From CALTSX01 sp051647685 (GTDB lineage: Bacteria; Chlamydiota; Chlamydiia; Chlamydiales; CALTSX01), in NCBI GenBank assembly GCA_051647685.1, contig JBOFEG010000041.1:1-64000 (forward strand): a DNA stretch of 64,000 nt, in the 5' to 3' direction. Shown one piece after another: positions 9,559-18,356 of the stretch (positions are counted from its first letter, which is position 1; every line of letters begins with the position of its first letter). The translations under genes were made by a program, and so were the position numbers. The notes under the pieces were generated by a model. That model saw only the letters and a list, made by a program, of their open reading frames with translations. It was not told the DNA's origin and did no database searches.

Positions 9559-9831
9559 TTAGAAGAGTAATTTAAGTTTGCAAGAAAGTTGACAGGCTGT
9601 TAAAGCGTATTCATAGGGTATCGATCCCATTGATGCTATTTCCGCGGTGGCGGCCATTGTCGGACAACATGCCATACAAAGTTCATATTCTGCTAGCCCT
9701 GCGTATGTCGTAGGAATATAAGATAGTGCTATAAGCGCCAATACAGGAACTGCTACCTTCGATATATTATTTGATACATTGCTGATCATATTCGGTATAG
9801 ATGGGAAAAAATTATTTATTGATTGAATCAT
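9559..9831 (-). CDS. Small Cys-rich membrane or secreted protein
   Basis: A 90-residue protein that I cannot assign to a named family. It starts with a polar stretch, then a hydrophobic segment (about residues 22-45), and ends with a short Cys-rich domain in the pattern C-x2-CC-x(n)-C-x3-C (five cysteines), with an inner SIPYEYALTAC motif. The start is well supported: AAGGAG lies seven bases before the ATG. It could be a membrane-anchored or exported helical hairpin held by disulfides; small Ala/Cys-rich proteins of this sort occur in chlamydia-like bacteria, as I recall. It stands alone on the minus strand, convergent with nqrE. Function unknown. Confidence 0.6.
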   Translation of the reverse strand: MIQSINNFFPSIPNMISNVSNNISKVAVPVLALIALSYIPTTYAGLAEYELCMACCPTMAATAEIASMGSIPYEYALTACQLSCKLKLLF

Positions 9832-10050
9832 ATCACTCCTTAATTTAATTCGAATTCTTAAAATAGTTCATTAAGTTGATTATTCTTGTTTATATTAATA
9901 TATAAAAAGTCTTGTGACAGATGTAGACTCCTTATCTCGTTATAAATAAATCAATCAAATATTTTATAAGTATATTAAAAAAAAGTCTAGAGCTTTATAA
10001 AAAAATCATGACACTCGATTGAATGGGAATTATATCACTTTTAAAGTGAG

Positions 10051-10413
10051 TTAGATTAGCACTAAGTTTCTATATTCTTCTGGCTGCAGGAAATTTGCAT
10101 ATTCAGATAAATCACGTAATTTAATTTGAAAAAGCCAACCACTACTTTCTGCAAAAAAATTGATTAAGGAAAGATCTCTTTGTAGATTGACATTGATAGC
10201 CGTGATAATCCCGCTGACTGGACTATATATATCCACAGCAGACTTAGTAGATTCCAATACAACAACTTCTTCTCCAGCGTCAATTATTTTTCCGACGGCT
10301 GGAAGTTCTACATAAACAATTTCTCCAAATTCTTTTCGAACAAAATCAGAAATGCCAATAGTAGCAATATTATCTTGGATTTGAACCCACTCATGAGAAA
10401 GTGTATATTTCAT
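10051..10413 (-). CDS. gcvH: Glycine cleavage system H protein (lipoyl carrier)
   Basis: GcvH is a small lipoyl-carrier protein. The 120-residue sequence begins with the family hallmark YTLSHEWV and contains the lipoylation site ESTKSAVDIYSP with Lys57 as the attachment residue. Normally it shuttles the aminomethyl group between the P, T and L proteins of the glycine cleavage system. No gcvP, gcvT or lpd is in this window, and Chlamydia is known for having gcvH without the other parts. It ends an operon that starts with lipoate-protein ligase, which fits a role as a lipoyl donor or relay. It follows the CBM9-like gene after 15 bp. Confidence 0.93.
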   Translation of the reverse strand: MKYTLSHEWVQIQDNIATIGISDFVRKEFGEIVYVELPAVGKIIDAGEEVVVLESTKSAVDIYSPVSGIITAINVNLQRDLSLINFFAESSGWLFQIKLRDLSEYANFLQPEEYRNLVLI

Positions 10414-10428
10414 GTAAGTTATTCCTAA

Positions 10429-11070
10429 TTAATGTTGTTGTAATTTTCCCGAAGCCCACAATATCGGAGATTTTTCTATCTTAAATTCTCTAGGAGAACC
10501 CGAAAAATATTGAGAAGGCCCCAATTTTCTATGTAGAAGATAGGTGAAGCCGAGAGTATGGATATCTATAGGATTAAATTTATATAATGCTTTTTCTAAA
10601 ATACAAATATCCATTCGATATCCTTTTTTACTAAAGGTAACATTATTGATAAGATCTTTAGGATCAGCTAGTTTTCTTGTATTTTCGAGCGGAAGTTCTG
10701 TCACTTCTTTTGATAAGATATCATCGGTTGCTACGGGTAAAAAGATAAAATGATGACAAAATCTAGTTATATTATGACTTTTTTGGTCACGAGTATCGAT
10801 AAAAATTTCAATCCCATCACCCCGGCTTACTTCTATAGAAGAACTGTTTTCAAAAGGTTGATACACCTGTATAATCAAATAAATTCCCTGCAGATTCCAA
10901 CCGATTATAACCTCTCCAAATATTTCTTGATTACTTGCAATTTGTGTATTGGGAAGAAAATCTATTTCGCGATATTTTTTTTTATTAAAAAAATTGTCAG
11001 TTGCCAATGGAATGTTAAAATTCAATGAAAAACAGCTAATTGGGGAAATGGCAGGCAATGCCTCAAGCAT
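10429..11070 (-). CDS. Hypothetical protein with CBM9/DOMON-like fold
   Basis: A 213-residue protein with no signal peptide that I can see. Its middle contains GDGIEIFIDTRDQKS (about residues 84-98), a pattern typical of the carbohydrate-binding family 9/DOMON-like beta-sandwich. Such domains bind sugars or haem, but no ligand can be inferred. By position between gcvH and the lplA block it matches a hypothetical gene next to gcvH in Chlamydia (CT283, from memory). It overlaps the PpiD-like gene upstream by 8 bp and precedes gcvH by 15 bp, so it is surely part of the operon. Fold assignment is a pattern-based inference. Confidence 0.6.
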   Translation of the reverse strand: MLEALPAISPISCFSLNFNIPLATDNFFNKKKYREIDFLPNTQIASNQEIFGEVIIGWNLQGIYLIIQVYQPFENSSSIEVSRGDGIEIFIDTRDQKSHNITRFCHHFIFLPVATDDILSKEVTELPLENTRKLADPKDLINNVTFSKKGYRMDICILEKALYKFNPIDIHTLGFTYLLHRKLGPSQYFSGSPREFKIEKSPILWASGKLQQH

Positions 11071-13309
11071 TTTGAGAGACCTCTTCTACATAGGGGATCT
11101 TTGGAAAAGTTTGCAATAATTCTCGCGTAAGTTCATGTTTCATTTCTAAAAATAACATGGACTGATTACTTAAAATAAACGATGTAAATTCCTCTTTTTT
11201 AGGAAAAATTCGGTTGTTTATCTGCAAGAAGCCTAATTTTTCTTCATCAAACAAGCATATGGAAGACCAATTATTTATAGAGGAGTCAAAAATTTCTTCA
11301 GGGAGTTGCTTGAGTTTTGCTTCTGCCCTGGTCACTACTGAAATAGATTTCTCTAATTTCCATTGTTCTTCATAAGTAGAGGCATTATAAGTTTGATTAC
11401 TATCCTGCAGGCTATCTCTTTGTTTCAATAACCAAGGATACAATCGATATTTTATATACATTTCAGGTCCTGCTATGGAATCATCTATATGTGCTTTAGC
11501 CCACTCGTCTAATTCCTGAAATAGTGATTGATATTTTTTCAAACCTATGAGTTCTTTTATTTCTTCAAAAGACTGTTTGTTTTTGAAATATGAATCAGAA
11601 TTATAGAAACTTTGTAGCTCTTTGTGTAAAAGATCATTCAAAATGCCTTCCTCTTTAGCACGGGCAAACGAGATTACTGATTCTCCTTTTTTAACAACTT
11701 CCTGTATTTGGTAAAAAATTTCCTGATCAAAGTCTATTTTGTTTACAGGTAGCTTATTTTCTGCATGTTCATCTAAAAACGCTATACATTCTATATTGTT
11801 ATCAAATCCCTTTAGAGCTCCAGTAGTTCCAAAGATGGGGAGAGTAATTATTTGAGCATCGAAAGTGATATTAGATAAAATTTCTTGAACACGAGCTGGA
11901 TCTGCTTTTAGAATTTGCTTTTTTGTAAATTCATCTATTCGTGTACGTAGGGCGTGATCAAGTTTATCTAAATAATGCAGTCGATCGACTGCAAGATCAC
12001 TTTTATACGAGCGAATATCTAGAAAAGTATCTTGTAGAAGATCCCAATTATTCATTTGCCATTTCCACATCTCTTGCAAAGAGATATATTGAAATAGATC
12101 GTGTAGCGACTTTTGCACTATAGAAATCTCATAAGCATGTTCTAATAATTCAGGTGTTTGAGATTTAATTTCTGCAATAGGTAAAGATTCGGTTGGCAGA
12201 TGAAGAATATTGTCAGATGAGCTTGTTTTTGTAATATATAGTTGTAACTCGAGTATATCCCACATATTTTTGCCAATGAGACTTTCCGGAATTTCATATT
12301 TTGTTATAGAAACTTTCTCTTTAGCATGTGTGAAATAATCTGATAAGCCACTACCTTCAAAAACAACCCCATGTACCACATCCTGCAATAATCTGCGAAA
12401 TAACATAACTTTTTGCCAGATGAGGAGTACTTCTTCTTCTTGCATGTTAAGTAAATGAATCAGTTGATGATAATAAGAAGAAAAATCCTCAACAGATAGT
12501 TTTTGTTTTCCAGCGAGTGATTGAAGCGCATCCCAAGATTTACGTTGAAGGTCAGTTTGCACTTCTTCAAGTGGAATTGAGTATCCCCGGTGCTTCGCCT
12601 CTAAGGCACAATGGTGAATAAATTGACAAGTAAGTTCAATAAATTTTTTTCCAAACCATTCATCTAAAGAATATGCATGAAATAATTGTAGATCTTTATT
12701 TATTAAATGAGGATCTGGCTTGACTTTCGACATTTTTTCTTCATACATCAAAAATTGACGGATTAGTTCAGGTTGCAACTTCTGTTGTTGTTGATACATA
12801 GAGACAACTTGAGAAAAAACGTTTGGACTAATTTCGGTATTCAGGCGAAATTTTTGTAGAGTATCAAATAGTTCTGGACTAAATTTTGCATAAATATTTT
12901 CTAAACTGATCGAGGGATTTTCTGGATGTATATAACTGGAAAACTTTTGAAATTGCGATATTTTATCCTGTAGATCTGGTCTTATCCGGTCAAAATCATT
13001 TTCTAATAATAGATTTGCAAGTCCACTTTCTATAATATCTTTGCGAATAACTCCGTCGTTTAAAAAATTAATAATCCCATTTTTCATAGAAGGTTGATCA
13101 AACCGGTCTGTTACACAGAATCGAACCATTTGTTCTATTTCTTTTACATAGATAGAACTTCCATCGACTCCGCGTCCAAGCAATATTTCCTTTTTGACCT
13201 CTCCTTTGGGAATTTTTTGGTTAATCCCAACAAAAATGAATGATGTTATAATTACTATTGAAATTACTAAGAGAAAATATTTCTGATTCTTTCTTAAAAA
13301 GCCAAGCAC
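11063..13309 (-). CDS. PpiD/SurA-like periplasmic chaperone, membrane anchored
   Basis: A 748-residue protein with one N-terminal membrane helix (about residues 10-27) that directly follows MLGFLRKNQK, the layout of PpiD-type chaperones (inner-membrane anchor, then a SurA_N-like helical domain and a parvulin domain). The N-terminal 300 residues are helical and SurA_N-like, with a segment reading GRGVDGSSIYVKEIE after the anchor. I cannot find a clear parvulin (rotamase) motif, so it may be a non-catalytic chaperone for secreted proteins, or the domain is too divergent to see. It lies 81 bp downstream of proS and overlaps the next gene by 8 bp. Confidence 0.55.
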   Translation of the reverse strand: MLGFLRKNQKYFLLVISIVIITSFIFVGINQKIPKGEVKKEILLGRGVDGSSIYVKEIEQMVRFCVTDRFDQPSMKNGIINFLNDGVIRKDIIESGLANLLLENDFDRIRPDLQDKISQFQKFSSYIHPENPSISLENIYAKFSPELFDTLQKFRLNTEISPNVFSQVVSMYQQQQKLQPELIRQFLMYEEKMSKVKPDPHLINKDLQLFHAYSLDEWFGKKFIELTCQFIHHCALEAKHRGYSIPLEEVQTDLQRKSWDALQSLAGKQKLSVEDFSSYYHQLIHLLNMQEEEVLLIWQKVMLFRRLLQDVVHGVVFEGSGLSDYFTHAKEKVSITKYEIPESLIGKNMWDILELQLYITKTSSSDNILHLPTESLPIAEIKSQTPELLEHAYEISIVQKSLHDLFQYISLQEMWKWQMNNWDLLQDTFLDIRSYKSDLAVDRLHYLDKLDHALRTRIDEFTKKQILKADPARVQEILSNITFDAQIITLPIFGTTGALKGFDNNIECIAFLDEHAENKLPVNKIDFDQEIFYQIQEVVKKGESVISFARAKEEGILNDLLHKELQSFYNSDSYFKNKQSFEEIKELIGLKKYQSLFQELDEWAKAHIDDSIAGPEMYIKYRLYPWLLKQRDSLQDSNQTYNASTYEEQWKLEKSISVVTRAEAKLKQLPEEIFDSSINNWSSICLFDEEKLGFLQINNRIFPKKEEFTSFILSNQSMLFLEMKHELTRELLQTFPKIPYVEEVSQNA

Positions 13310-13390
13310 AAATCCTCTATATTATTATACTAGAAATAAAATAGGCGATCTTACCAAATAAAACGGTTTCTCGCAATTGATTCAAAATAT

Positions 13391-14887
13391 TTAATATGCC
13401 TTTGCAAATATTGCAATTCTACTTGAAGATACCTCAGTAAAAATACATTTGCCAAGATTTTCTTGGAGAGATAGAGGCAGACATCTAACTGTGATACCTA
13501 ATTCCTGCTGTAGTTGTTTTTCTATGGATTTTTTTCCACAAAAATAGGCTATAACAAACCCCTTTTTATTTTTCTGAAAAAATGCATATAATTCTTTTTG
13601 ATCATGGCAGTGAACTATATTGTTTTTCTGAAACTGAAGAGCCTTTTCATACAATCCACTTTGAATATCATCTAACATTTTTGACAGAACTTGTATAAAA
13701 CTTTCTTTAGATATCTTTTCTTTTGATTGAATATCCGGAAATCTACGGAATAGAGTCACTGTATTTTCACTTACTTCTTTGGGACCAATTTCCACACAAA
13801 TAGGAATACCTTTTTTAATCCAATGCCATTTTTTCTCTCCACTAGTCATAACCCTATTGTCTATAATCACTTTGACTGCATCGCCATGATAGAGATTTTT
13901 CTGTAATTCTTGCTGAAGTGCATAACAATAGGACTGAACTCCCACAGCTTGTTTATTGGATGGAACAAATGGAATAATAACGAGATGAGACGGTGCGATT
14001 CGAGGTGGGACGATCAATCCATTATCATCGCTGTGTACCATAATAAGTGCACCTATTAATCGAGTAGTAACCCCCCAAGAAGTAGTCCAAACATATTCTC
14101 GGTTCCCTTGATTATTGGTAAAACAGATCTCTGCGGCTTTAGAAAAATTTTGCCCGAGATAATGTGACGTACCACATTGGAGTGCTTTTCCATCTTGCAT
14201 CATTGCCTCTAAGGTATAAGTAGCTAGAGCTCCTGGAAATCTTTCATTTTCTGTTTTTTCTCCTAAGACTACCGGAATCGCCAACACGTCTATACAAAAT
14301 CGCTCATAAACATAGAGCATTTTTAATACATGTTGATGAGCTTCGCTACTCGTTGCATGTGCGGTGTGTCCCTCTTGCCATAGAAATTCCGAGGTGCGTA
14401 AAAACAACCGAGGTCTCATCTCCCATCGCATAACATTAGCCCATTGATTTAGGAGAAGTGGCAAGTCTCGATAAGAGGAGATCCATTTTGCAAACATTTC
14501 GCCAATAATCATTTCGGAAGTAGGCCGAATAATAAAAGGTTCTTCTAGTTTACCCGCAGGAACCAGTCGATCTCCCTCTTTCACTAACCGAGAATGAGTA
14601 ACTACGGCACATTCCTTCGCAAAACCCTCTACGTGCTCAGCCTCTTTTTCCAAGCTACTTAATGGAATTAATAATGGGAAATATACATTTTGATGTCCTA
14701 GCGATTTGATTTGTTGATTTAAGAGAAATTGTATTTGTTCCCAGATTCCATATCCCCATGGTTTCATTACCATACACCCTCTCACAGAGGAATGTTCTGC
14801 CATATCTGCAGCTTTAATTACAGCGAGGTACCATTCGGAATAATTTTCAGTTCTAGTAGGGGTAATTGCGGATTGTTTTGTTTTCAT
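13391..14887 (-). CDS. proS: Prolyl-tRNA synthetase, archaeal/eukaryotic type
   Basis: This enzyme charges tRNA-Pro with proline. The class II motifs are clear: RPTSE at residues 121-125, WQEGH at 170-174, CGTSH at 238-242 and GVTTRLIGA at 272-280, followed by the anticodon-binding domain. The protein has 498 residues, lacks the inserted editing domain of the usual bacterial ProRS, and ends in a tyrosine (AKAY), the hallmark of the archaeal/eukaryotic type whose C-terminal carboxylate enters the active site. Chlamydia trachomatis has the long bacterial form as I remember, so this type suggests replacement by transfer in this lineage or an ancestor. The start overlaps the lplA stop by 4 bp (ATGA). 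Confidence 0.95.
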   Translation of the reverse strand: MKTKQSAITPTRTENYSEWYLAVIKAADMAEHSSVRGCMVMKPWGYGIWEQIQFLLNQQIKSLGHQNVYFPLLIPLSSLEKEAEHVEGFAKECAVVTHSRLVKEGDRLVPAGKLEEPFIIRPTSEMIIGEMFAKWISSYRDLPLLLNQWANVMRWEMRPRLFLRTSEFLWQEGHTAHATSSEAHQHVLKMLYVYERFCIDVLAIPVVLGEKTENERFPGALATYTLEAMMQDGKALQCGTSHYLGQNFSKAAEICFTNNQGNREYVWTTSWGVTTRLIGALIMVHSDDNGLIVPPRIAPSHLVIIPFVPSNKQAVGVQSYCYALQQELQKNLYHGDAVKVIIDNRVMTSGEKKWHWIKKGIPICVEIGPKEVSENTVTLFRRFPDIQSKEKISKESFIQVLSKMLDDIQSGLYEKALQFQKNNIVHCHDQKELYAFFQKNKKGFVIAYFCGKKSIEKQLQQELGITVRCLPLSLQENLGKCIFTEVSSSRIAIFAKAY

Positions 14888-15588
14888 AGATTCAAAAAGG
14901 TTTTTTTTAACCGGTTCTCAAGCTCAGAACGGATTTCTTGTAATTGGTTAATAGTCGGATTTATAGATAGATAATGGGACTGCTCCCGCATAGCTAAAAG
15001 AATATCAGCATTTGGCAATAAAATTTCTTCCAACCGAACAAAATCCGGCATAGAAATAGATATGCTGCCTTGGTGCAATAATCCATTGCGACGCCTTCGC
15101 TGCGCTGCCCCAACAACTTTTTTTTCTCCAAGTAAAATATCATATATTGTTGGTTTTGCCATACAAAAATATTTTGTATTTCCTTTGTAGGCAACAGATT
15201 TTTTATGGATAACTAAAGTGTCTGGATATAAGTCTTGAATCGCTTCGAGTACGACTTGATTAATCCATTGATAATTTTCCAGTGTATTTCTAGAAAATCG
15301 TCTATTATTTGAAGGGATTAGCAGTGAGAAAGTATAATCCCAGCTATGAAAAATGATCCCCCCCCCTGTCGGGCGTCTTGCTAATTCAAAAAAATTTTTT
15401 TTTACCTTTTCCATATCAAAAAAATGATCCGTTTTGATAAAATGCCCATAGGTAATAGATTCTTCTTTCCATTTGTATAGATGTAAAATGGGAGAATCGT
15501 CTGCCCCCATAGCTTGTAACAAATTGTCATCTATGTCCATATTGGTCTGTGCATGGTTTTCCCCAGTATCAATAATTTTCCATAACAT
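14884..15588 (-). CDS. lplA: Lipoate-protein ligase A family protein
   Basis: Belongs to the biotin/lipoate ligase family, which activates lipoate with ATP and transfers it to a lysine on carrier proteins, or transfers octanoyl/lipoyl groups between proteins. The 234-residue sequence has the signature RRPTGGGIIFH (residues 71-81) and the substrate-binding lysine region GEKKVVGAAQRRRR with Lys157. There is no C-terminal accessory domain. It is the first gene of the operon that ends with gcvH, a lipoyl carrier. It is divergent from clpC, with 135 bp between them. Whether it is a true ligase or an amidotransferase cannot be decided by eye. Confidence 0.85.
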   Translation of the reverse strand: MLWKIIDTGENHAQTNMDIDDNLLQAMGADDSPILHLYKWKEESITYGHFIKTDHFFDMEKVKKNFFELARRPTGGGIIFHSWDYTFSLLIPSNNRRFSRNTLENYQWINQVVLEAIQDLYPDTLVIHKKSVAYKGNTKYFCMAKPTIYDILLGEKKVVGAAQRRRRNGLLHQGSISISMPDFVRLEEILLPNADILLAMREQSHYLSINPTINQLQEIRSELENRLKKTFLNL

Positions 15589-15669
15589 TTTGAACCTTTC
15601 GCTATGTGGATGTTATAACAAAAATATCAAAGTAACATATTTTAAAGATAGCTGGAAAACCCCCTTTAA

Positions 15670-15699
15670 TTTACAAAAAGAATAGATACGAAATAGAAC
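15670..15699 (+). promoter_or_regulatory. Possible clpC promoter
   Basis: TTTACA at 15670-15675 and TAGAAC at 15694-15699 are 18 bp apart, a fair match to the major sigma factor consensus. The clpC start has a good Shine-Dalgarno sequence (AGAGGA at about 15712-15717, five bases before ATG 15724). I see no CIRCE or other heat-shock operator in the 135 bp between lplA and clpC. Confidence 0.35.
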
Positions 15700-15723
15700 T
15701 GAAGTACCCAGTAGAGGATTTCC

Positions 15724-18315
15724 ATGTTTGAGTTTGATAAATATACTAACCGCGCTAAGCAAGTTGTAAAACTGGCTAAAAAAGAAGCTCAGAAGCTTAA
15801 CCACAATTACTTAGGTACTGAGCATGTCTTACTTGGCCTACTGAAGCTCGGTCAAGGAATTGCAGTCAACGTGTTACGTAGTTTAAATTTGGACTATGAA
15901 ACTGCTTTTAACGAAGTAGAACGTCTTGTTGGTTTTGGCCCTGAGATTCAGGTGTATGGAGACCCTGCTTTGACAGGTAAGATTAAGAAAGTATTTTTTG
16001 AATATGCCTATGAAGAGGCTGCTAGTTTAAATCATAATTACGTAGGGACCGAACATCTACTACTGGCACTACTTAGACAGACAGACGGCATTGCTACACA
16101 AATTTTAGAAAATTTAGGCATCAATTTAAAAGAAGTTCGAAAAGAGGTTATTAAAGAATTAGAAACTTTCAATCTACAACTACCACCTATGGGACTAGGT
16201 GGTCCCTCTAACACAAATGGACCTGGCCCTAGGCTCCAAGAAAAATCATCCTCTAGCACAGAAAAAATGCCTGCCCTCAGAGCATATGGCCACGATTTAA
16301 CAGAACTTGCTAAAGAAGGTAAGCTAGATCCGGTCATAGGAAGAGAAGAAGAGATTTCACAGTTAATTTTAATTTTATGTTGCCGTAAGAAAAATAATGC
16401 TGTTCTAATTGGTGAAGCGGGAGTCGGAAAAACAGCTATTGTTGAAGGACTTGCCCAGGCTATTTCTAAAATGGAAGTCCCAGACCACCTTAATAAGAAA
16501 AGGCTGATTGCTTTGGATTTAACTTTAATGATTGCTGGAACCAAATATCGAGGGCAATTTGAAGAGCGTATCAAAGCTGTAATGGATGAAATAAAAAAAC
16601 ATGGAAATATTTTACTTTTCATCGATGAAATACATACCATTGTTGGTGCAGGAGCAGCAGAAGGAGCTATTGATGCTTCGAATATATTAAAACCGGCTCT
16701 CGCACGCGGGGAAATTCAATGTATTGGCGCAACTACAATTGATGAATATCGGAAGCATATTGAAAAGGATCCCGCACTCGAGCGTCGTTTTCAAAAAATT
16801 CTTGTAAACCCTCCTTCTATTTTAGAAGCAAAGGCTATTCTTAGAGGTGTGAAGCCAAAATATGAAGAACACCATAAATGTATCTATACAGATGAAGCTA
16901 TGGACCAAGCCGTTACTTTGTCCGACCGCTATATTCCAGTCAGGTATCTCCCTGATAAAGCAATTGACCTGATGGATGAGGCTGGCGCTAAGAAACGGAT
17001 TTCCATACTTCATCAACCTCTTGAAATTGGTGGTTATGAAAAGGAAATAGAGACTCTTCGCATCGCTAAGGAAGAAGCCATTGGAAAACAAGAATATGAA
17101 AAAGCAGCAAAACTTCGAGACAAAGAAAAACACCTGCGAGATAAACTACAATTAATTCGGTCAGAATGGGAAAAGAATAAAGATGAACATCGAGTTGTTG
17201 TTGATGAAGAAGATATTGCATTCATTATTTCTAAAAAAACAAAAATTCCAATTACAAGGTTAACGGAAGCAGAAACACAAACTGTGTTAAAAATTGAAGA
17301 AATACTAAAAAACGCTATAGTTGGCCAAGATGAGGCTATCGGTATCGTATGCCGAGCTATTCGTAGGTCTAGAGCAGATATTAAAGATCCCAAGCGACCG
17401 ATTGGCGCTTTCCTATTCTTGGGGCCTACTGGAGTTGGAAAAACACTACTCGCGCAACAACTAGCTATTCAAATGTTCGGTGGAAAGGACACGTTAATTC
17501 AGGTTGACATGTCTGAGTACATGGAAAAGTTTGCAGTTAGTCGGATGATGGGATCTCCTCCTGGTTATGTCGGGCATGAAGAAGGAGGACAACTTACAGA
17601 ACAAGTGCGTCAACGCCCTTATTCCGTAGTATTATTTGATGAAATTGAGAAGGCTCATCCAGATGTTATTAATATTCTTTTGCAAATTTTAGAAGAGGGA
17701 AGACTAACAGATTCTTTAGGAAGAAAAGTAGATTTTCGCAATACTATTATCATTATGACTTCTAATCTTGGTTCTGATCTCATACGCAGATCATCTGAGG
17801 TTGGATTCGGAGTCACTGAAGGTATCCCCGATTTTGAAACAATGAAGCAAACGATCTATAAATCTGTTAAAAAATACTTCAAACCAGAATTTATTAATCG
17901 CCTTGATGGAACTGTTATCTTTAAAGCACTCGATCGATTCAATTTGATGAAAATCCTAGATTTAGAAATTGCTAAACTATGTGCCAGAGTTCAGAAAAAA
18001 AGCTTAACCCTTGAACTAGATGAAACTGCAAAGACTTTCCTAGTAGATAAAGCCTTTCAACCAGAAATGGGAGCAAGACCACTACGTCGCATTATTGAAC
18101 AACAAATTGAAGACCCGCTTGCCGAAAAAGTACTACTCGAGGGAAATAACCGCAGAGATATACATCTACTTTTGGTACTCGATAATGGCCAGTTACAATT
18201 CTTAGAAAAATCATCAGTAACTACACCTGACATTGAGTCACCTGAAGGAGTAAAAACCAAAAAGAAGCTTGCCAAAACAAGCGCTTTAAATGATAAAAAG
18301 AAAAAAGACAATTAA
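15724..18315 (+). CDS. clpC: ATP-dependent Clp protease ATPase subunit ClpC
   Basis: ClpC is an AAA+ unfoldase that feeds proteins to ClpP. The 863-residue sequence has, in order: a double Clp-N repeat (about residues 1-145, with two HNYVGTEH/HNYLGTEH motifs), the first ATPase domain with Walker A GEAGVGKT (from residue 230), a middle domain with a UVR-like motif (EYEKAAKLRDKEK, about residues 459-471), the second ATPase domain with GPTGVGKT (from residue 567), and a C-terminal D2-small domain. All motifs look intact. In Chlamydia clpC follows lplA as here. It stands as a single gene: a terminator hairpin follows at 18314. The tail of about 40 residues is Lys- and Ser/Thr-rich and probably disordered. 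Confidence 0.96.
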   Translation: MFEFDKYTNRAKQVVKLAKKEAQKLNHNYLGTEHVLLGLLKLGQGIAVNVLRSLNLDYETAFNEVERLVGFGPEIQVYGDPALTGKIKKVFFEYAYEEAASLNHNYVGTEHLLLALLRQTDGIATQILENLGINLKEVRKEVIKELETFNLQLPPMGLGGPSNTNGPGPRLQEKSSSSTEKMPALRAYGHDLTELAKEGKLDPVIGREEEISQLILILCCRKKNNAVLIGEAGVGKTAIVEGLAQAISKMEVPDHLNKKRLIALDLTLMIAGTKYRGQFEERIKAVMDEIKKHGNILLFIDEIHTIVGAGAAEGAIDASNILKPALARGEIQCIGATTIDEYRKHIEKDPALERRFQKILVNPPSILEAKAILRGVKPKYEEHHKCIYTDEAMDQAVTLSDRYIPVRYLPDKAIDLMDEAGAKKRISILHQPLEIGGYEKEIETLRIAKEEAIGKQEYEKAAKLRDKEKHLRDKLQLIRSEWEKNKDEHRVVVDEEDIAFIISKKTKIPITRLTEAETQTVLKIEEILKNAIVGQDEAIGIVCRAIRRSRADIKDPKRPIGAFLFLGPTGVGKTLLAQQLAIQMFGGKDTLIQVDMSEYMEKFAVSRMMGSPPGYVGHEEGGQLTEQVRQRPYSVVLFDEIEKAHPDVINILLQILEEGRLTDSLGRKVDFRNTIIIMTSNLGSDLIRRSSEVGFGVTEGIPDFETMKQTIYKSVKKYFKPEFINRLDGTVIFKALDRFNLMKILDLEIAKLCARVQKKSLTLELDETAKTFLVDKAFQPEMGARPLRRIIEQQIEDPLAEKVLLEGNNRRDIHLLLVLDNGQLQFLEKSSVTTPDIESPEGVKTKKKLAKTSALNDKKKKDN

Positions 18316-18344
18316 TTATTACAGCTACAATAATTGAGTTTTTT
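18314..18344 (+). terminator. Rho-independent terminator after clpC
   Basis: AATTATT (18314-18320), an 8-nt loop and AATAATT (18329-18335) form a 7-bp hairpin, followed by GAG and a run of six T (18339-18344). It lies between clpC and the convergent methyltransferase gene. The stem is AT-only, so it is weak; the T tract makes the call reasonable. Confidence 0.5.
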
Positions 18345-18356
18345 CTAGACTAGAAT

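Noticed and set aside
15589..15723. CIRCE heat-shock operator upstream of clpC (also looked for before htpG)
   Set aside because: No TTAGCACTC-N9-GAGTGCTAA pattern or close match in either upstream region.
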